A DNA stretch of 64,000 nt from Gonatopus flavifemur (lineage: Eukaryota > Arthropoda > Insecta > Hymenoptera > Dryinidae): the NCBI GenBank assembly GCA_018340375.1, contig JAFFJZ010000025.1:1441501-1505500 (forward strand). The letters run 5' to 3'. Shown one piece after another: positions 61,211 through 64,000 of this stretch (position 1 is the stretch's first letter; each line of letters begins with the position of its first letter). The notes beneath the pieces were generated by a model. That model saw only the letters and a list, made by a program, of their open reading frames with translations, ran no database searches and was not told the origin of the DNA. Position numbers and translations under genes: made by a program.

Positions 61211-61548
61211 GGTCCAAACAGCACGCTCTAATTCCATATGAACTTCTCTTGATGGCTGCACCAAATGAACAGCTTATGAACTCGTTAAATTCAGAGAGAA
61301 TTCATCGAAAATCCAGTTTGAACCAGTGTTTCCACATAATCCCTCTTCCTAAGAGAATTGACGAATCACGACCTTGCATTAACTAGATAGCCCAATCAAA
61401 TGAAGAGAGGAATCCCTTTGTGGAAACACTGGCTTGAATGGAATCGATTCTCAAAGCGTTCATTGGGTGCAGACATAACGTGGACCATTCAAAAACACCA
61501 AATGAATCCTTCCAAATCCTTTAAGTATTCTTGCGCTGTCTGGTAGGT
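61211..61548. mobile_element. Probable 338-bp MITE with CCAAACAGCAC-type ends
   Basis: The left CCAAACAGCACGC pairs with the inverse of GCGCTGTCTGG at the right. The interior contains a second inverted repeat (CCAGTGTTTCCACA and TGTGGAAACACTGG). The ends resemble the MITE at 25343-25717. No clear TSD was found. Confidence 0.5.
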
Positions 61549-62564
61549 TCTTCGCTTTCAATATCTCATTGTAGACTTGTGAGAGAAAATCACTGTAGAC
61601 AAAAAAATCATTCTTTCCAATAGTGGAAAGGAAATATTCCCCTCATTCAAATGTATATTTCTTTGTTCCAAAATATGCTCCATTGATTCGAATAAATGAT
61701 CACCGGTACAATAGAATATACATGGAATTGAGAGGATGTTCCTTTGTCTCTTTTGGAAGGAACGGTTTCTTTATCTGAAGTAGTGTTTTTTTTTCGGTGT
61801 ACAGCTCAACGGCATATATTTCTCTCTATACAGAAATGATTATATCCTAAATTCCTGTGTCTAGTTTTTCCAGGTAGGAGTGAATAAAATGGAGAATAAT
61901 CAATACTTGCAACTCATTCCAGTTGTAAAGAAAATGCAGATCCTCATTATTTTCTATTTTTAAGCAAATCAGGAGGGGAGAAATATAACAATTTTTGACA
62001 CGATTCTGAAATTAGTCCGAGAAAGTAGCCCGATTTTTGTATTCATAAGCAGGAGTTTGAAATTTATATTACTCCGTCATGTCGCGGCCCTGTACTTGAG
62101 CTGCTTCCTCGAGCTAATTTCAGCATCGTTTTTTGAGTGATTCAATGTTTTCAGGAACAATAACAATATCAGTCGATATAAAAACACCTTCTATGACAAT
62201 GAAAAGGCGTAATCTCATCCACTGCTTTGAATTCGGATCTCTAAGATAGTTTCTGATTCCCAAACATATTCCTGTAGAAAAGTATCCTGTGGATTGAAAT
62301 GATTCAGATGTTCATATTTTTGAGAATTTCAGACGTTTCTCTTTGTCTGAATGTCGTTTTGAAAAAAATGTTGAGCCAACTAGAAAAATACATAGATTGA
62401 TTGAACTCATTAATTCATTGAAACGAAGGAATGTGGGTTTAAAACGAAGTTACCCTACAAACAATGATCACTGGCGTTTCAATGGGCCGCTGATGGTCCG
62501 TCAATGCCGCTGAAGAGCCGTCACTGGCCCTTTGAAACACCAGCAGTCGTGTTTGCTGGGTGTA

Positions 62565-62784
62565 CACGGAGAGAAATGTTATATTTTGAACACACCGACA
62601 TTTACTCCGGTACTGTCTGAAAAATTAATGTATCTGATAGTATAATACAGAAGAATCCTCGCATATTCTACTATCGGATATAGTAATTTTTCAGGAATTA
62701 CTGGAGTAAATGTCATCATAAAGGAAAGTCTGTCTCGTACTCGCTAGCAATATAGTAATTTGTAATGTAACATTTCTCTCCGGA
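62565..62784. mobile_element. CACGGAG MITE, copy 5 (different interior), TSD TA
   Basis: It is 220 bp. The left end is CACGGAGAGAAATGTTA; the inverse of the right end reads CCGGAGAGAAATGTTA, so two terminal bases are mutated. TA flanks both sides. The interior has its own inverted repeat around CATTTACTCC. It shares only the termini with the other copies. Confidence 0.75.
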
Positions 62785-63296
62785 TACTTTCTCCGCTGTC
62801 ACGAATTGTAGTTAGTCCTCGCAAAATGTCGGAATTTTATCGCAAGTTTTCTGTTCAGGATACAGGTTGTATATGAAGAATCAATATATCCTCCATTCTC
62901 CTAGTAAGTACCCTTCTGTAAATTCCCAGTTAGTTCGCATGGGTCATCGCATGAGAATTGAGTGTAAATCAAGTTTCCTGTTCTTATAATAAAAAAAATA
63001 TTTTGCTCAATTATTTGGTAGACTCATTCCTCACATAGAGAGCTGATATCAATATCATTTTCGGTACATCCCATTGAATTATGAGAATCAAAATTAAATT
63101 CCAGCTGATTTTAGAAATTCTGGCCCTTATATGAAAAAAATCATCAAAGTAGAGCGTTTTACATGTGATTTCTATGAAAATGAAAAATTCCCTGATCACT
63201 TGGAAGATTTCCTGAAATTTCCCTCATAATTCCCAGTGAAATAAAATTCCCCGATAATTCCCGGTTTTCCCGGTCTGTGGCCACTCTGGTGATAAT

Positions 63297-64000
63297 GGCA
63301 CCTCCGTCAACGATATACCGCATTGTGGCCTCAATCTGCTACCAGATCTCCTAGAGCTGATTTGGCGCTGGCGCCAGTACCGCTATGTATTCGTCGCTGA
63401 CATCAAACAAATGTTTCGGCAAATTGAAACCCATTCTGATGACCAAATTTTCCAGGGAATCCTGTGGAGATGGACCACCGACGAACCCATGTGGACATGG
63501 CTCTTACAGACGGTCACGTATGGTATGGTCTCGAGTTCGTTTCTCGCTATGCGCGTGCAACGTCAGTTGGCTGACGACGAGCAGACTCGATACTCATTGG
63601 GAGCTGGCATTCTTCGCCGCGATTCCTACATGGATGATATGCCCTCGGGCGATCATACCATGTCGGAGGCCTCACTGAAACAACAGCAGTCAGTTGAGAT
63701 TCGCGAGGTGGGTGGTTTCACGCTGCACAAATGGTTGGCTAATGATTCGCTTCTGCTGAGCATGGTTGATGGAACTGATCTCCTTGATGTAAAACCCTCA
63801 GGCGTTGTATACAATATTCAAGGTCTAAGCTGGAATCCAATCACTGATTGTTTTCTTTTTAGGATAAGCGATCCAGAAAAAAAGGAATTCTGGAAGAAGA
63901 GATAAATATTCTCCAAGGTTGCCGGGATTCTCGACCCTTCAGGCTGGATATCTCCAGTCTTGGTCTCAGCCAAGATCTTTCTCCAAAACCTTTGGCTGGC
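63297..64000 (+). pseudogene. BEL/Pao reverse transcriptase, runs off the window
   Basis: It continues the RT: NGTSVNDIPHCGLNLLPDLL-like text, LELIWRWRQYRYVFVADIKQ with the first catalytic Asp, MFRQIETHSDDQIFQGILWR, VTYGMVSSSFLAMRVQRQLA, and YMDDMPSGDHT at 63627-63659 as the catalytic YxDD. The frame from 63411 closes at 63905, but a shifted frame then reads FSKVAGILDPSGWISPVLVS, the normal next segment of BEL Pol, to the window edge. RNase H, integrase and the 3' LTR must lie outside. Confidence 0.92.

Larger units (their letters stand above)
59907..63288. mobile_element. 3.38-kb non-autonomous hAT with 8-bp TSD
   Basis: The left end is CCAGGGTGCCCACGAA and the inverted right end CAGAGTGGCCACAGA, a standard hAT TIR. 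GTGATAAT is duplicated exactly at 59899-59906 and 63289-63296. Removing the insert and one copy rejoins the BEL RT frame. The subterminal parts share CCCTGATA/GGGAATTATC-type motifs. The interior is AT-rich with no transposase and holds two nested MITEs (61211-61548 and 62565-62784). Confidence 0.92.

Noticed and set aside
1..64000. Parasitoid-wasp virus (polydnavirus) segment
   Set aside because: No virulence-gene families or excision junction repeats recognised; all content is explained as TEs.

Overview
The window looks like arthropod, most likely insect, nuclear DNA. It is AT-rich and full of canonical GT-AG introns. Every coding stretch I recognise belongs to a transposable element (TE) or to a repetitive TE-like arthropod family. 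I found no clear single-copy host gene, no rRNA or tRNA gene, and nothing bacterial, so this is probably a TE graveyard such as heterochromatin or a TE trap. The taxon cannot be fixed from the sequence; a hymenopteran is only a guess from the element mix.

Layout. 1-1796 is unassigned. 1998-6572 is a DNA transposon with long terminal inverted repeats (TIRs) sitting in a minisatellite. It carries a single-frame transposase-like pseudogene on the minus strand and a nested mariner. 6690-9496 is a decayed hAT-like gene. 10311-11727 and 14020-15306 are two more mariners of different subfamilies, with a foldback element between them (11946-13093). 15700-17600 is a non-LTR reverse-transcriptase fragment.

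18317-28870 is an RNase H-like repetitive gene cut in two by an 8.84 kb CACTA-type transposon (19305-28142). That transposon carries its own transposase and a second, six-exon gene of the SAMD3-like type. 30661-33119 is a TA-flanked element containing a large foldback. 35197-38943 is a 3.75 kb non-autonomous hAT with a perfect 8-bp target-site duplication (TSD). 39213-42212 is a hAT with a broken transposase. 44952-51217 is a complete but decayed Copia element with a 5-bp TSD, whose 5' LTR holds a nested ~4 kb insertion. 51917-53230 is another repetitive arthropod TE-like gene. 54310-54634 is a probable LTR. From about 56831 to the window end runs a BEL/Pao element, interrupted by a hAT MITE (58910-59639) and a 3.4 kb non-autonomous hAT (59907-63288).

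A second layer of short inverted-repeat elements (MITEs) is scattered over these. One family with CACGGAG ends occurs five times, and each copy is flanked by a different 2-bp duplication (TT, TA, CA, GG, TA). Several MITEs lie in introns or exons of older elements, so the nesting gives a relative chronology. The most interesting parts are the CACTA element with its spliced accessory gene, the CACGGAG family and the long-TIR element of uncertain superfamily.
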